A stretch of 64,000 bases of DNA from Bacteroidota bacterium (lineage in GTDB: Bacteria > Bacteroidota > Bacteroidia > Chitinophagales > Chitinophagaceae). The stretch lies in contig JADJSG010000006.1 of NCBI GenBank assembly GCA_016711825.1, positions 496,001 to 560,000 of the forward strand. The letters run 5' to 3'. Numbering within the stretch: position 1 is the first letter of the stretch; each line of letters begins with the position of its first letter. This document shows positions 47,601 to 56,616 of the stretch, piece by piece. A program made the position numbers and the translations under genes. Under the pieces are notes generated by a model, which had not been told where the DNA came from, did no database searches, and was given only the letters and a program-made list of their open reading frames with translations.

Positions 47601-50600
47601 TCCTGTGGAATAAAAATTATTGCGATTAGAAGTGAGCGTTGTTGTAGCATTTAAGTTAATTGCGTAATGAACGCCCGTTCCTGTACTGTTTGATCTTGTA
47701 TTTGCAAAAATATTATTCTTTACATTGTCAACACCCGTAGCAGTTCTTCTAAATGCAGCTGTGTTCCCAGCCACACCAGCTACTACATTTGCCCCTGTGA
47801 TATTTACAGAATTGAAATAGAAATTATTCGCTACAGCCCCATTCTTTTTAATACCATTGTATTCATGCCCATTTACATAAGGTGCGCCCAGATTATCTAA
47901 ACCAAGAGCAATCATATTATTGGAATAAGTACTGGTACCTCCTAAAATATTCATTCCACTTATTACAGCCAAACCAGAACTGGTAGAACCTATATTGGAA
48001 ATTTTATTTCTTGAAATAGTGTGATTAAAGGTTGTTGCACTTCCTGTAAAATAGATCCCTGTAAGGTTTACTGCAGCAGTCGGCGTAATATTTGAAAGAT
48101 TTGAAATAATATTATTTGAAATATTTTGTGCTAAGCCAACTGTAGTAGAACTATGAGAGATTCCTATCACTGAGGCATTTAAATCCACACTCGCATTTGG
48201 CGCCGAAGTTTTCAAATTTGAGATGATGTTTTGCGATATAGTATTTAAACCACTGGTAGTGGTTATTCCCCTAACCTGAGCAGTAGTGGCAGCACCTGAA
48301 TATTGACTTGTAAGGTTTGAAATTGTATTCCCAGTGAAACTTGAGGTATGGGCTGAGGTAGACCATATTCCATTCACAAGACCTGCGGTTGCACTTGTAT
48401 TTAATGAATTTATAATATTATCTGCAGATGAAATACTTCCAATGGTATTATTCGTGACCATATTTCGACCCGCAGTCATATACATGCCGATAACACTCGT
48501 AGAAATTAAGTTCGTACTGCTATTAGCAGTGATTCCACCTATATTATTTCCAGTGATATTGGTATTACCAGAGCATGTAGATGTGAAACCTGTAGTAGAA
48601 CCTCCACTTAAAGTAGTAGATGTTACGATTGATCCATTAGTCACAGTACTACCAATTGTATTATTTGTCACATCAAAATTTCCTACACCTAATATATTAA
48701 TACCTGTCCAGATACCTGGCCCAACAGTTGCACTACTTGTAGTTGAAAAATTAAAATTTTTAATGGTATTATTATTTATAGTCGAAGTAGGTCCTACTCC
48801 AACTGACAATAAAATCACCTTCATAGTACTAGCAACAGCCCCCAGATAAGTTGCGGGTCCTCCTGCTGCCAATGGTGCTGTTCCTCCTAAAAAATTACCA
48901 TTCACTGTATAACCATAACCAGCTGCACTATTAATGTTTATATACGAATGACTAGCCGAGGTGGTGTAAGTCCTATTTGCACTTTGGAAGAAGCTATTGT
49001 TGGAAATTGTCCATTCTCGGTTTCCTGCAGTATTAATCAATACCCCATTTGAAGCCAAGGTAGGAGAGAAAAAGTCAGAAATGGTATTATTGTTAATCGT
49101 ATTACGCGCATTAAATGCATTTAGTGTAGCATTATTAGAATAAATCATATTATTGGGCGTTGTTACACCATCGCTCAAATCACAGTTTTGAATTGTATTG
49201 TCACTATTACCTGCCGTGGTTAAACTATTACCAAACGCAACCACACCGTTTGTAGCTGATGAAGTAACGCCTAAGATATTTAAATAATTTAATGTGATAT
49301 TATTTGCATCATTGATATAGGAAATAGCACTACCTGTCGTAATCGTATTACTGATTGTGAGATGACGTAAAGCACCAATACCTCCTGGTCGCCCATCAAA
49401 TGTTATCCAACTTGCTCCTGAAAATTGTATAGTATTTAAAGCTGCACTTGTAATAGAAAGATTTGTAGCTCCTAATTCAGGACGAACTGTAATTGTATTG
49501 ATATTGCTTGAGCCTAAAGAAGGCACTACAATCGGAAATGCCTCTACGGTGCTTACATAAGCAGCTTGTAGTTCAAAAATCAGAGGGCAATTTACTCCAT
49601 TTGTTGCAACTGCTGCAAATGCTGCAGTCAACGAAGTGTACGCACCCGTTGGACCTACTGTATAGACTCCACAAAAGGTACCAGGTAATGTTGACTGAGA
49701 ACCTGTTAATGGGGCAGAACAAATTGCAGGAGAGGCTGACACAATTCTGAAATAATAAAGCGTATTGTTATTCAATCCAGTTTGCACCAATGCATAAGGG
49801 CTACCGGTTGTTCCGGTTGTTACTGATGCTACAGTTCCAACCAGTGTAAAATTTACGTTATCTGTAGAACGTAAAACATAGAAATTTGTTTCGTCTGTTG
49901 AGTTATCAACCCAGTTAACAGTCATACCATTCGTAGTAACACCTGTAAAAGTTAAAGAGGTTGGTGCTGCAGGAGCTACAGGAGGAGCCCATGAATATTT
50001 TGTACCAGAAACAGGCACACTGGCTGTTTGCAAATCACATTTTGCCGCATTTGAAACCCCCGCAGTTGAAGTTGCCCAGGTATCTATACCAGCAATAACT
50101 GATCGGTTATTATAATCTAAATTGCCAATCCCTTTAAGACCAACTTCTGCTTGTCTTGAAGTGGGTCCCATTGCGCATGATCCATAATGTAATTCAATGG
50201 TATTAAGTGTTTCATTAATGCGAATTTGACCATTGAGCGTATCGCCAGAACTAAGATAGCCTCGATAACCTTTATACTGCACTACTAAAGTACGGTTTGG
50301 GGCAACACCAATGGTTTGGTATCTCAATTCACCAATCCCAGCTTGCGACTGTAAATCGGCATTAAATAAATGAATCGCATTATTATTAGTCCCAGTGCTA
50401 ATATTGGTATACGATGATGTTACTGCAGGTCCTAAGGCAATAAATCCGTTGTTGTTTATTGAGAATCGGTCATAAATCACCCCATTATAACAAAAATTAA
50501 AGCCAATAGGGAGATTATTAAAAGTGTTGTCATCATTTACTTCTGTACCAATGGATATACCACCCACAATAGGAACATAGGGTGTATTCGATGACGTAAA

Positions 50601-50693
50601 GGTATACAAGCTTACTTGCCCCGACGAAACGAATGAAAGCCCTAAAAGAAGAATTAAGAGCGTGCTTTTTAATAAACTGTTGAATTGTTTCAT
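41682..50693 (-). CDS. Giant T9SS protein with fibronectin III, parallel beta-helix, Ig-like and glycine-rich domains
   Basis: 3003 aa, the largest gene here. Signal peptide MKQFNSLLKSTLLILLLGLS. Residues about 29-235 form an N-terminal beta domain (FNFCYNGVIYDRFSINNNG). Then come fibronectin type III (236-334, PTSLTFTGVTTNGMTVNWVD), and a long right-handed parallel beta-helix (about 338-1120, many INNNTI/ISNNxIS turns) ending DIGADEFDG. A CARDB-like domain follows (about 1128-1240). Then there are several Ig-like modules (DGLAPWTNIPGA; VTATDIGSGCVNTATV), further beta-sandwich domains near 1440-1600, 1700-1860 and 1945-2085, one glycine-rich domain (about 2301-2554, type M1), Ig-like, and the shared 3' module with sorting domain. 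The beta-helix may bind or cut polysaccharide; no catalytic residues were identified. Its small partner lies 31 bp upstream. Confidence 0.85.
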   Translation of the reverse strand: MKQFNSLLKSTLLILLLGLSFVSSGQVSLYTFTSSNTPYVPIVGGISIGTEVNDDNTFNNLPIGFNFCYNGVIYDRFSINNNGFIALGPAVTSSYTNISTGTNNNAIHLFNADLQSQAGIGELRYQTIGVAPNRTLVVQYKGYRGYLSSGDTLNGQIRINETLNTIELHYGSCAMGPTSRQAEVGLKGIGNLDYNNRSVIAGIDTWATSTAGVSNAAKCDLQTASVPVSGTKYSWAPPVAPAAPTSLTFTGVTTNGMTVNWVDNSTDETNFYVLRSTDNVNFTLVGTVASVTTGTTGSPYALVQTGLNNNTLYYFRIVSASPAICSAPLTGSQSTLPGTFCGVYTVGPTGAYTSLTAAFAAVATNGVNCPLIFELQAAYVSTVEAFPIVVPSLGSSNINTITVRPELGATNLSITSAALNTIQFSGASWITFDGRPGGIGALRHLTISNTITTGSAISYINDANNITLNYLNILGVTSSATNGVVAFGNSLTTAGNSDNTIQNCDLSDGVTTPNNMIYSNNATLNAFNARNTINNNTISDFFSPTLASNGVLINTAGNREWTISNNSFFQSANRTYTTSASHSYININSAAGYGYTVNGNFLGGTAPLAAGGPATYLGAVASTMKVILLSVGVGPTSTINNNTIKNFNFSTTSSATVGPGIWTGINILGVGNFDVTNNTIGSTVTNGSIVTSTTLSGGSTTGFTSTCSGNTNITGNNIGGITANSSTNLISTSVIGMYMTAGRNMVTNNTIGSISSADNIINSLNTSATAGLVNGIWSTSAHTSSFTGNTISNLTSQYSGAATTAQVRGITTTSGLNTISQNIISNLKTSAPNASVDLNASVIGISHSSTTVGLAQNISNNIISNLSNITPTAAVNLTGIYFTGSATTFNHTISRNKISNIGSTSSGLAVISGMNILGGTSTYSNNMIALGLDNLGAPYVNGHEYNGIKKNGAVANNFYFNSVNITGANVVAGVAGNTAAFRRTATGVDNVKNNIFANTRSNSTGTGVHYAINLNATTTLTSNRNNFYSTGTGSVFGIVGVTTSANLSAWQVANALDANSFAVDPSFVSATDLHILVTPPVESSLESKGEVIAGIAIDYDNQVRPGPIPSLNGGGVLPDIGADEFDGFPVNTDMAAINIAAPIASGCKTANETVTVVIQNVSAVTIDFALKPVTITCSVSGPNPQVFAPVVLNSGTLAGLATQNVVINLAGYDMTLPGTYVFNASTSVIGDGVPSNDAMGAVSINNNPGTASGVLNAICAFTSTNLTLTNSIPGASIQWQSSPDGLAPWTNIPGANTPISSVVPTDTTYYRAEVCGTYYSNIIVINAQVILPPTTSPVTRCGAGPVTLVATDTNLTGTKWFDVPTGGAPLFNGGIFNTNVVANDTFYVSNSSGANGAQHTTTFAAGNGSSGNAFTVKALTTLTITGFDGHTNNTTPGIWEVWYRPDDYLLIPGSQTSNVGWTQLIATGTIPALGTGLATPITNALSVTIPAGQTYSFQIFRPAGGVAYTNGTVLGALYNANPDMEVYQGHGGTGFAGMTISPRVWNGNIKYSTGCESARIPAIVTVTTPPAITLTANPPVGICVGSSSIFNVTSPNDPNYNYSWQNAATLSSPTGATVTATPTTATTYTVTATDIGSGCVNTATVSLSVNPLPIVSASAPSTPVCPGDPVALSGNATNASAAQIGTGVLQNTTTTYPAPYGNWYWGARHQFLVLASELTAGGLTAGPINDVTFSVASLGSPNPALTGFEIQMAPTALNALPLAFANIGFTVVAPATNYTPIVGANTHTFSNPFIWDGVSNIIVQTCFNNASFTENSVFNQTATPFASSIWLNQDAPGVCAGAAIGTANQRPNMLFSGNPGYTYTYAWTPSLGVANPTAANTTVNAPLATTVYTLTATNATFGCIGTDTALVTVNPVVTGSASVSPTPICLGGSATFIGSVPTNCPGGSVANFAGAYAPANWTLTQVNSNGTVNIAGAPLNIILTSGTNASGIEGSTNYTKTIDCAGTVSFNWSYTHPDALLGSVFDYPRLKLNGNYVVPVTGEFPGFIIALAGPQNGTVTLPVNAGDVIELQAYTIDNDPTPCTVTITNFSAPAPQVGGTVTYWDAPTGGTNLGAPPIPVTPAVAGPLTYYAEYTALGSGCVNPVRDVVTLTVNSLPTVGASASPAIICESSSSTLTGSGAATYGWEPGALVGNPSVTPSVTTTYTVTGTDGNGCTGTATTSVTVISTPAPSPVTATPSTICLGDLSDLNAISVGNTINWFTVPSGGVSLGSTASGVNFPVTPGVTTTYYAESVNPGGGPGGSQTFNYTGSIQTFTVPAGVTSITMEARGAQGGSINVNCVASGGLGARMIGDVAVTPGEVISVLVGQQGFTNGADAGGGGGSFVVRTGNIPLVVAGGGGGASNNIGNCGVNLAGGPGLTTLDGGASGSGMVAGGINGNGGGANFGSGGGGGGFFTDGIAGSGLANNNGKSYLNGGIGGTGNNNDFGGYGGGGAGWFTGGNGGGGGGYSGGGTDGNYPTVQFAGGGGGGSYNIGANQSNTAGFQSGDGLVIFTWSGGGLSCPSVVRTPVTVTVNPTPVINATATPSTTCNLTSVNPCATGAVTYVWTGGLTNCTPFVATTTDTYTVTGTDGAGCTGTSSVTVTVTPASGVLAPTTSNQSQDHGDDFNINYYAANCDLIATVDDGAGGNVLGLTTSTVNVDATASFHNGQPFVRRWYQITPTTNGSADVKLYINQTDFDDYNAAVVAPYLPLPTGPGDASGIANIRITKNDDGGLGNNPIVITPAVSWNGTYWELSFNTPSFSQFRVHSVNPGNVPLPVTVTSFSGTKLESSDKLSWITSSEQNNAYFNLQHSTDGISFSTIAKVASKAPNGNSNTALSYTATNNKPALGHNYYRLQQVDIDNKVSVHAQIVDLIWGANGSTVSIYPNPTTDILNIDLYATAAQNTTVKLLDMSGRVIRQVQAKSSVGMNNIQLSLGEIASGVYTVQVYENNHLTHTSKVKKND

Positions 50694-50724
50694 GTTTTTA
50701 GTGTTTTAAAATTGGTAATATGAT

Positions 50725-51054
50725 TTAGTCGTCATTTTTAATTAAGTATAAATATTTTGTATATTCCTCACCATAATAGAGATACAATGAATTTTTCCTG
50801 ATTTCTGATGATAAATTTTTATCTACTATATTTGTTTTCAGCTGATTCATTACATTTTTATCTGCAAGTGAATAATCCTGGCCAAATTTTTCGGATAATT
50901 GTGTATTTAATTCCACATCGTTATGTGCTATTTCAGTCTTTAATTCAAGGGTTAAATTTTCCTTAGGTTCTACATGGTTTTGCGCATATATTCCCATTGA
51001 ATAAAAAGTCGAAATGACTATGAAAAATAAAGATTTAATTAAAATTGTATACAT
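50725..51054 (-). CDS. Divergent small secreted partner protein (cysteine-less)
   Basis: 109 aa from the ATG at 51054 (signal peptide MYTILIKSLFFIVISTFYSM); an ATG four codons upstream at 51066 is also possible. It is recognisable as a paralogue of the other small partners by position and by the end RKNSLYLYYGEEYTKYL, with QLSEKFGQDYSLADKNVMNQ in the middle. Both cysteines are replaced by acidic residues: the positions matching C42 and C80, still 38 residues apart, are D and E. It precedes the 3003-aa gene, which also has the most different head. Function unknown. Confidence 0.75.
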   Translation of the reverse strand: MYTILIKSLFFIVISTFYSMGIYAQNHVEPKENLTLELKTEIAHNDVELNTQLSEKFGQDYSLADKNVMNQLKTNIVDKNLSSEIRKNSLYLYYGEEYTKYLYLIKNDD

Positions 51055-51221
51055 CCCCTCAAACATATTTTATACAAAATTGTATTTTATTTTTCAATTT
51101 TTATAATGTTGCATTATATTTAATTAAATATAATATAACATAATCGTAATATATCGATAAAATTCGACCTTTTAAAAAGTCAATTTCACCTTGTAATACT
51201 CACTATTCTCCTCAAAAAAAA

Positions 51222-51248
51222 CACCTCTCTTCTATTTGAAGAGAGGTG
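51222..51248 (-). terminator. Intrinsic terminator of the 1767-aa protein gene
   Basis: Stem CACCTCTCTTC (51222-51232) / GAAGAGAGGTG (51238-51248), 11 bp perfect with a 5-base loop, followed on the minus strand by eight T residues (51214-51221). It is unrelated in sequence to the hairpins behind the other four giant genes, and no GTAC-rich repeats are present here. Confidence 0.9.
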
Positions 51249-51293
51249 CTGATTGTAAGTGCAATTATATATTACATTAAAATTTAATGTACA

Positions 51294-54200
51294 TTAGTTA
51301 TCTTTCTTCACTTTGCTTGTGTGGGACAAATGGTTGTTTTCGTACACTTGTACGGTATAAACTCCACTTGCTATCTCACCTAAGCTTAGCTGGATATTAT
51401 TCATACCCACAGCTGATTTAGCTTGTACTTGACGTATCACTCTGCCACTCATGTCAAGTAACTTAACAGTCGTGTTTTGTGCCGCAGTTGCATACAAATC
51501 AATATTCAGGATATCTGTGGTTGGGTTTGGATAGATACTTACCGTACTACCGTTCGCACCCCAGATCAAGTCTACAATTTGTGCATGTACACTCACCTTG
51601 TTGTCGATATCTACTTGTTGAAGTCTGTAGTAGTTATGACCTAACGCAGGTTTGTTGTTCGTCGCTGTATAGCTTAATGCAGTGTTGCTATTGCCATTTG
51701 GCGCCTTGCTTGCTACTTTCGCTATCGTGCTAAAGCTGATACCATCTGTACTGTGTTGTAAGTTGAAATAAGCATTGTTTTGTTCGCTGCTGGTTATCCA
51801 GCTCAACTTGTCTGAACTTTCCAGTTTAGTACCACTGAAGCTTGTTACCGTTACAGGTAATGGTACATTGCCAGGGTTCACACTGTGTACTCTGAATTGA
51901 CTAAAGCTTGGTGTGTTGAAACTCAATTCCCAATAAGTACCATTCCAGCTTACCGCAGGGGTGATCACAATTGGATTGTTGCCTAAACCACCATCATCAT
52001 TTTTCGTGATACGGATATTGGCAATACCTGCTGCATCACCAGGACCTGTTGGTAATGGTAAGTAAGGAGCTACTACCGCTGCATTGTAATCGTCAAAGTC
52101 TGTTTGATTGATATACAATTTCACGTCCGCTGAACCATTTGTTGTTGGCGTGATTTGATACCAGCGTCTTACAAAAGGTTGACCATTGTGGAAACTTGCT
52201 GTTGCATCTACGTTTACAGTACTTGTTGTTAAACCAAGTACATTACCACCAGCACCATCATCTACCGTTGCGATCAAATCGCAGTTGGCTGCATAGTAAT
52301 TGATATTGAAATCATCACCATGATCTTGTGACTGATTGCTTGTTGTTGGTGCTAATACACCGCTTGCAGGTGTTACCGTTACAGTTACACTGCTTGTACC
52401 TGTACAACCTGCACCATCAGTACCTGTTACGGTATAAGTGTCAGTCGTTGTAGCTACAAATGGGGTACAGTTGCTTAAACCACCTGTCCATACATAAGAT
52501 ACCGCACCTGTTGCACATGGATTTACCGATGTAAGGTTACATGTAGTACTTGGGGTGGCTGTTGCGTTGATTACTGGTGTTGGATTAACAGTTACAGTCA
52601 CTGGTACACGAACAGATGGACAGCTTGGCGCTCCACTCCATGTAAAGATCACTAAACCGTTACCAGATTGGAAACCTGCTGTGTTTGACTGATTGGCACC
52701 TATGTTGTAAGAACCACCGCCGCCACCGCCAGCAAATTGTACTGTAGGATAGTTACCATCAGTACCACCGCCAGAGTAGCCACCGCCACCACCGCCGTTA
52801 CCGCCTGTAAACCAGCCAGCACCGCCGCCGCCATAACCACCAAAGTCGTTGTTATTACCCGTGCCACCGATGCCACCATTCAAATACGATTTACCATTGT
52901 TGTTGGCTAATCCAGAACCTGCTATACCATCGGTGAAGAAGCCACCGCCTCCGCCACCAGAGCCAAAATTTGCTCCACCGCCGTTGCCGTTGATTCCACC
53001 TGCTACCATACCACTGCCACTCGCACCACCGTCTAAGGTTGTCAAGCCAGGACCGCCAGCTAAGTTAACACCACAGTTACCAATATTATTTGATGCGCCA
53101 CCGCCGCCACCAGCTACCACTAAGGGGATATTGCCAGTGCGTACTACAAAACTACCACCGCCACCACCGGCGTCAGCACCATTCGTAAAGCCTTGTTGAC
53201 CTACTAATACACTAATTACTTCACCAGGGGTTACCGCTACATCGCCGATCATTCTGGCGCCTAAGCCTCCAGATGCTACACAATTTACATTTATTGAACC
53301 ACCCTGAGCACCACGTGCTTCCATCGTGATAGAAGTTACGCCAGCAGGTACAGTGAAGGTTTGAATAGAACCAGTATAATTAAACGTTTGTGAACCACCA
53401 GGACCACCAGGACCTGCATTTTCAGCATAATAAGTCGTTGTAATTGCTGGTGTCACTGGAAAGTTCACACCACTTGGTACAGTTCCGATAGCTACGCCAC
53501 CTGATGGTACTGTATACCAATTAATATCATTCCCTACTGCTATTGCATTTAAATCAGAGGTCTCACCTAGACATAAAGTTGCTGGGGTTGCTGTTACTGG
53601 AGAAGGTACTGGAGTCACATTAACTGTAACTGTTATAGTACTAGTACTAGTACAGCCAGAAGCATTTGATCCGGTTACGGTATACGTTGTTGTTGCAAGA
53701 GGTGTAAATGCTACACCATCAGTTACACCACCACTCCACACATAAGAACCACCAATGCCTGCACCACCACCGGTTAATATTGTGGTAGTTCCAGAACAAA
53801 CAGGATTTACTGAAGCACTCGCTGTAATAGTAGGTGTTGTTCCAACAGTAACTGTTACAGGTACACGAGGTGTAGATGGACAAGTTACAGATCCTAACCA
53901 AGTAATCACTACTTGACCATTGCCAGTTTGTAATCCAGGTGTTGTGATACCACCAGTTACACCACCAATATAGCTTGAACCACCACCGCCACCAGCAGCA
54001 TAGGCAGAACCACCACCATAGTAACCTCCGCCACCACCACCTTCATGGTATTGACCACTGCCACCACCAACTCCTAATGAACCAGGTGCACCAGGTGCAG
54101 AACCAGCAATACCACCAGCTATTTGACTTCCGCCACCACCAGGAATAAAGCCACCGCCACCATTTGAACCATCATCTCCTGATAAACCACCGCCATTTCC

Positions 54201-56597
54201 ACCTGCACCGTGTTCTGGGCAACCTGTGTTGCCGCCACCGCCGCCGCCAGCTACAATTACTCGATCACCTAATGCAGTACCACCTACTCTTACGTCAGAT
54301 GCACCACCACCAGCGCCGCCATATTGACCTGAAGCACCGCCGCCATTATATCCTCCAGGTTGACCTATGCCAGGAACCATTGTTGGTTTTTGACCAACAA
54401 AAATATTTAAAACTTGACCAGGTATTACAGATAAAGTACCTGAAGCAAAACCTCCTAAACCACCATCTTCTTGATTTGGGGGAGCACATGCTTCAGAACC
54501 TCCGCCTTGTGCACCAAAAGCATCAATGTTGACACTTGTAATACCAGCAGGTACAGTAAATGTTTGCATTGATCCTGTATAACTAAATGTTTGAGATCCA
54601 CCAGGAATATTACTTGCAGTCTCTACATAATATGTTGTTGTTACTAAAGGAGAAACAGGGAAATCAACACCACTTAAACTCGTACCTATTGCAACACCTC
54701 CAGAAGGTACTGTATACCATGTTTGGATTGAGTTAGCTACTGCAGTAGAATTTAACTGCGAAACACCGCCAGAACATAAGGTTGATGGAGTAGCTGTTAC
54801 AGATACAGGTAATGCTGCTACAGGACTTACTGATACAGTTACTGATGTTCTTGTATTTGAAACACAACCTGAGCCGATTGGGGTGATAATCACTTGACCA
54901 TTGCCATTTCTTACGCCTGCAATAGTTACAGGTGAAGTGACACCATCTGTATTAGAAGAGCCACCACCTCCACCACCACCAGGTGTTGTATCAGAACCAC
55001 TGCCGCCAGAACCGCCACCATAGTAGCCACCGCCACCACCGCCACCGCCGCCAGTGCCATTATAATATGTTAAAGCGCCATTCCCTCCTATACCTAATAC
55101 ACCATTAGTGCCTATTGTATAATTTGGTCGTAAACATGCATTATTACCCGCATATCCACCAGCAATACCGCCAGTTATTTGAGTACCACCTGTGCCACCT
55201 GCACCACCGCCACCGCCACAATTACATGGAGTGCCTACACCAAAGGTACCATCACCCGCTACTGCATTGCCACCAGCTCCACCATTACCAGCTGGGCCAG
55301 CTACTTGACAACCTGGCCAAACGCCATTATATCCTGCACCACCGCCGCCACCAGCTACAATCACTCTATTTCCTAAACCAACGCCACCTACTCTAATATC
55401 TGTAGCACCACCACCATTAGGTGCATTACCTAAAGAAGGTCCGCCACCAACACTATTTCCGTTTAAACCACCTACGCCTCCTCCATTATAACCATTTTGA
55501 CCACCTACGTAGATATTTAATACTTGACCCGGAACAACAGCTAAAGTACCTGCTGCATAGCCTCCCAAACCGCCTGTTCCGCCTACAGCAGCATTCGCTC
55601 CTTGAGCACCCCATGTTTCGATATTGATACTAGTCACGCCTGCAGGAACTGTATATGTTTGGGCAGCGCCTGTAAAATTAAAAGTGATAGGTGCACCGCC
55701 ACCAGGTGCTACTGACTCAGCATAATAAATCGTTGATACTGCAGGACTCACCGAATAATTAACGCCACTCGGTGTATTCGTTAAGGCAACTCCACCTGAT
55801 GGTGTGGTATACCAATTGATTGTATTTCCTACTGATATCGCATTTAAATCCGTTGAAGAACCTGCACATATTGAACCAGGGTTGGCTGTCACCGGATTCG
55901 GTGCAGCTGGGGATGGATTTACTGTAAAAGTACCTACACTTGATCCAGAACCTGAAGGTGTTGTAACCGTTATTACACCCGTTGCACCTGCACCAGGTAT
56001 AGCTGTGATTTGATTATTGTTATTTACAACAAATGATTGCGCAGGGGTTCCGCCAAAACTAACACCTATGGCCCCAGTAAAATTAGCTCCTGTAATTACC
56101 ACTGATGTACCTCCAGCACAACCTGAACTAGGCGTAAACCCTGATATTGAAGGGGGCGTAACTACAAAGTTTGAAATGGTAGCTGAAAAACCAGCACCTG
56201 TAATAGAACCATCTGATGTAAATCGTAAAGTAAGTGCACCTGTTGTTGAGGTAAGAACAGGAGGCAATGCTGCCCCACTGCCATTAAATAACTGTGTACC
56301 ACCAACACCTACTCCATCAAATACGGTAACATAATCCCAACCACTTTCTGTTTGAAAAGCAGTAAAGGTTAATCGGGTAAAGCCTGATACTGGATTGATT
56401 ACAGTATAACCGTTGGCATTGTCTAAATAGTTGCCTACACCACCATGGTCGCATATTGTACCAGAGTTTGCAACAATTGAATTGTTTCCGCTGTAAGGCA
56501 CTGTGTAAGTACACTGTGCCATCCCATTATTTGCACTACCGAATATAAATACCGTTAATGCAAACAGAAAAAATAATTTTAAAGATAATTGTTTCAT
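51294..56597 (-). CDS. Giant T9SS adhesin-like protein: CUB-like, IPT/TIG, three glycine-rich domains
   Basis: 1767 aa. The first ~230 residues (signal peptide, CUB-like, IPT/TIG) are nearly identical to the 1952-aa protein, then the two diverge. The order is: Ig-like, glycine-rich domain 1 (about 300-572, unique; has NCGGGGGAGGTGG), Ig-like, glycine-rich domain 2 (about 662-905, type M2), two Ig-like (SVNPVCSGTTTILTGGG; PATLCLGETSDLNA), glycine-rich domain 3 (about 1069-1319, type M1), Ig-like, the conserved C-terminal region and a type A sorting domain ending KVKKDN rather than KVKKND. It combines blocks otherwise found separately in the 1952-aa, 1822-aa and 3003-aa proteins. Preceded by its small partner 19 bp upstream; own, unrelated terminator. 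Confidence 0.85.
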   Translation of the reverse strand: MKQLSLKLFFLFALTVFIFGSANNGMAQCTYTVPYSGNNSIVANSGTICDHGGVGNYLDNANGYTVINPVSGFTRLTFTAFQTESGWDYVTVFDGVGVGGTQLFNGSGAALPPVLTSTTGALTLRFTSDGSITGAGFSATISNFVVTPPSISGFTPSSGCAGGTSVVITGANFTGAIGVSFGGTPAQSFVVNNNNQITAIPGAGATGVITVTTPSGSGSSVGTFTVNPSPAAPNPVTANPGSICAGSSTDLNAISVGNTINWYTTPSGGVALTNTPSGVNYSVSPAVSTIYYAESVAPGGGAPITFNFTGAAQTYTVPAGVTSINIETWGAQGANAAVGGTGGLGGYAAGTLAVVPGQVLNIYVGGQNGYNGGGVGGLNGNSVGGGPSLGNAPNGGGATDIRVGGVGLGNRVIVAGGGGGAGYNGVWPGCQVAGPAGNGGAGGNAVAGDGTFGVGTPCNCGGGGGAGGTGGTQITGGIAGGYAGNNACLRPNYTIGTNGVLGIGGNGALTYYNGTGGGGGGGGGYYGGGSGGSGSDTTPGGGGGGGSSNTDGVTSPVTIAGVRNGNGQVIITPIGSGCVSNTRTSVTVSVSPVAALPVSVTATPSTLCSGGVSQLNSTAVANSIQTWYTVPSGGVAIGTSLSGVDFPVSPLVTTTYYVETASNIPGGSQTFSYTGSMQTFTVPAGITSVNIDAFGAQGGGSEACAPPNQEDGGLGGFASGTLSVIPGQVLNIFVGQKPTMVPGIGQPGGYNGGGASGQYGGAGGGASDVRVGGTALGDRVIVAGGGGGGNTGCPEHGAGGNGGGLSGDDGSNGGGGFIPGGGGSQIAGGIAGSAPGAPGSLGVGGGSGQYHEGGGGGGYYGGGSAYAAGGGGGSSYIGGVTGGITTPGLQTGNGQVVITWLGSVTCPSTPRVPVTVTVGTTPTITASASVNPVCSGTTTILTGGGAGIGGSYVWSGGVTDGVAFTPLATTTYTVTGSNASGCTSTSTITVTVNVTPVPSPVTATPATLCLGETSDLNAIAVGNDINWYTVPSGGVAIGTVPSGVNFPVTPAITTTYYAENAGPGGPGGSQTFNYTGSIQTFTVPAGVTSITMEARGAQGGSINVNCVASGGLGARMIGDVAVTPGEVISVLVGQQGFTNGADAGGGGGSFVVRTGNIPLVVAGGGGGASNNIGNCGVNLAGGPGLTTLDGGASGSGMVAGGINGNGGGANFGSGGGGGGFFTDGIAGSGLANNNGKSYLNGGIGGTGNNNDFGGYGGGGAGWFTGGNGGGGGGYSGGGTDGNYPTVQFAGGGGGGSYNIGANQSNTAGFQSGNGLVIFTWSGAPSCPSVRVPVTVTVNPTPVINATATPSTTCNLTSVNPCATGAVSYVWTGGLSNCTPFVATTTDTYTVTGTDGAGCTGTSSVTVTVTPASGVLAPTTSNQSQDHGDDFNINYYAANCDLIATVDDGAGGNVLGLTTSTVNVDATASFHNGQPFVRRWYQITPTTNGSADVKLYINQTDFDDYNAAVVAPYLPLPTGPGDAAGIANIRITKNDDGGLGNNPIVITPAVSWNGTYWELSFNTPSFSQFRVHSVNPGNVPLPVTVTSFSGTKLESSDKLSWITSSEQNNAYFNLQHSTDGISFSTIAKVASKAPNGNSNTALSYTATNNKPALGHNYYRLQQVDIDNKVSVHAQIVDLIWGANGSTVSIYPNPTTDILNIDLYATAAQNTTVKLLDMSGRVIRQVQAKSAVGMNNIQLSLGEIASGVYTVQVYENNHLSHTSKVKKDN

Positions 56598-56616
56598 GTT
56601 TTTTTGATTTAGTTAA

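Noticed and set aside
48334..48849. 171-codon open frame on the plus strand
   Set aside because: Antisense to the beta-helix part of the 3003-aa gene; no signal peptide or family motif, and the sense frame has clear protein repeats.
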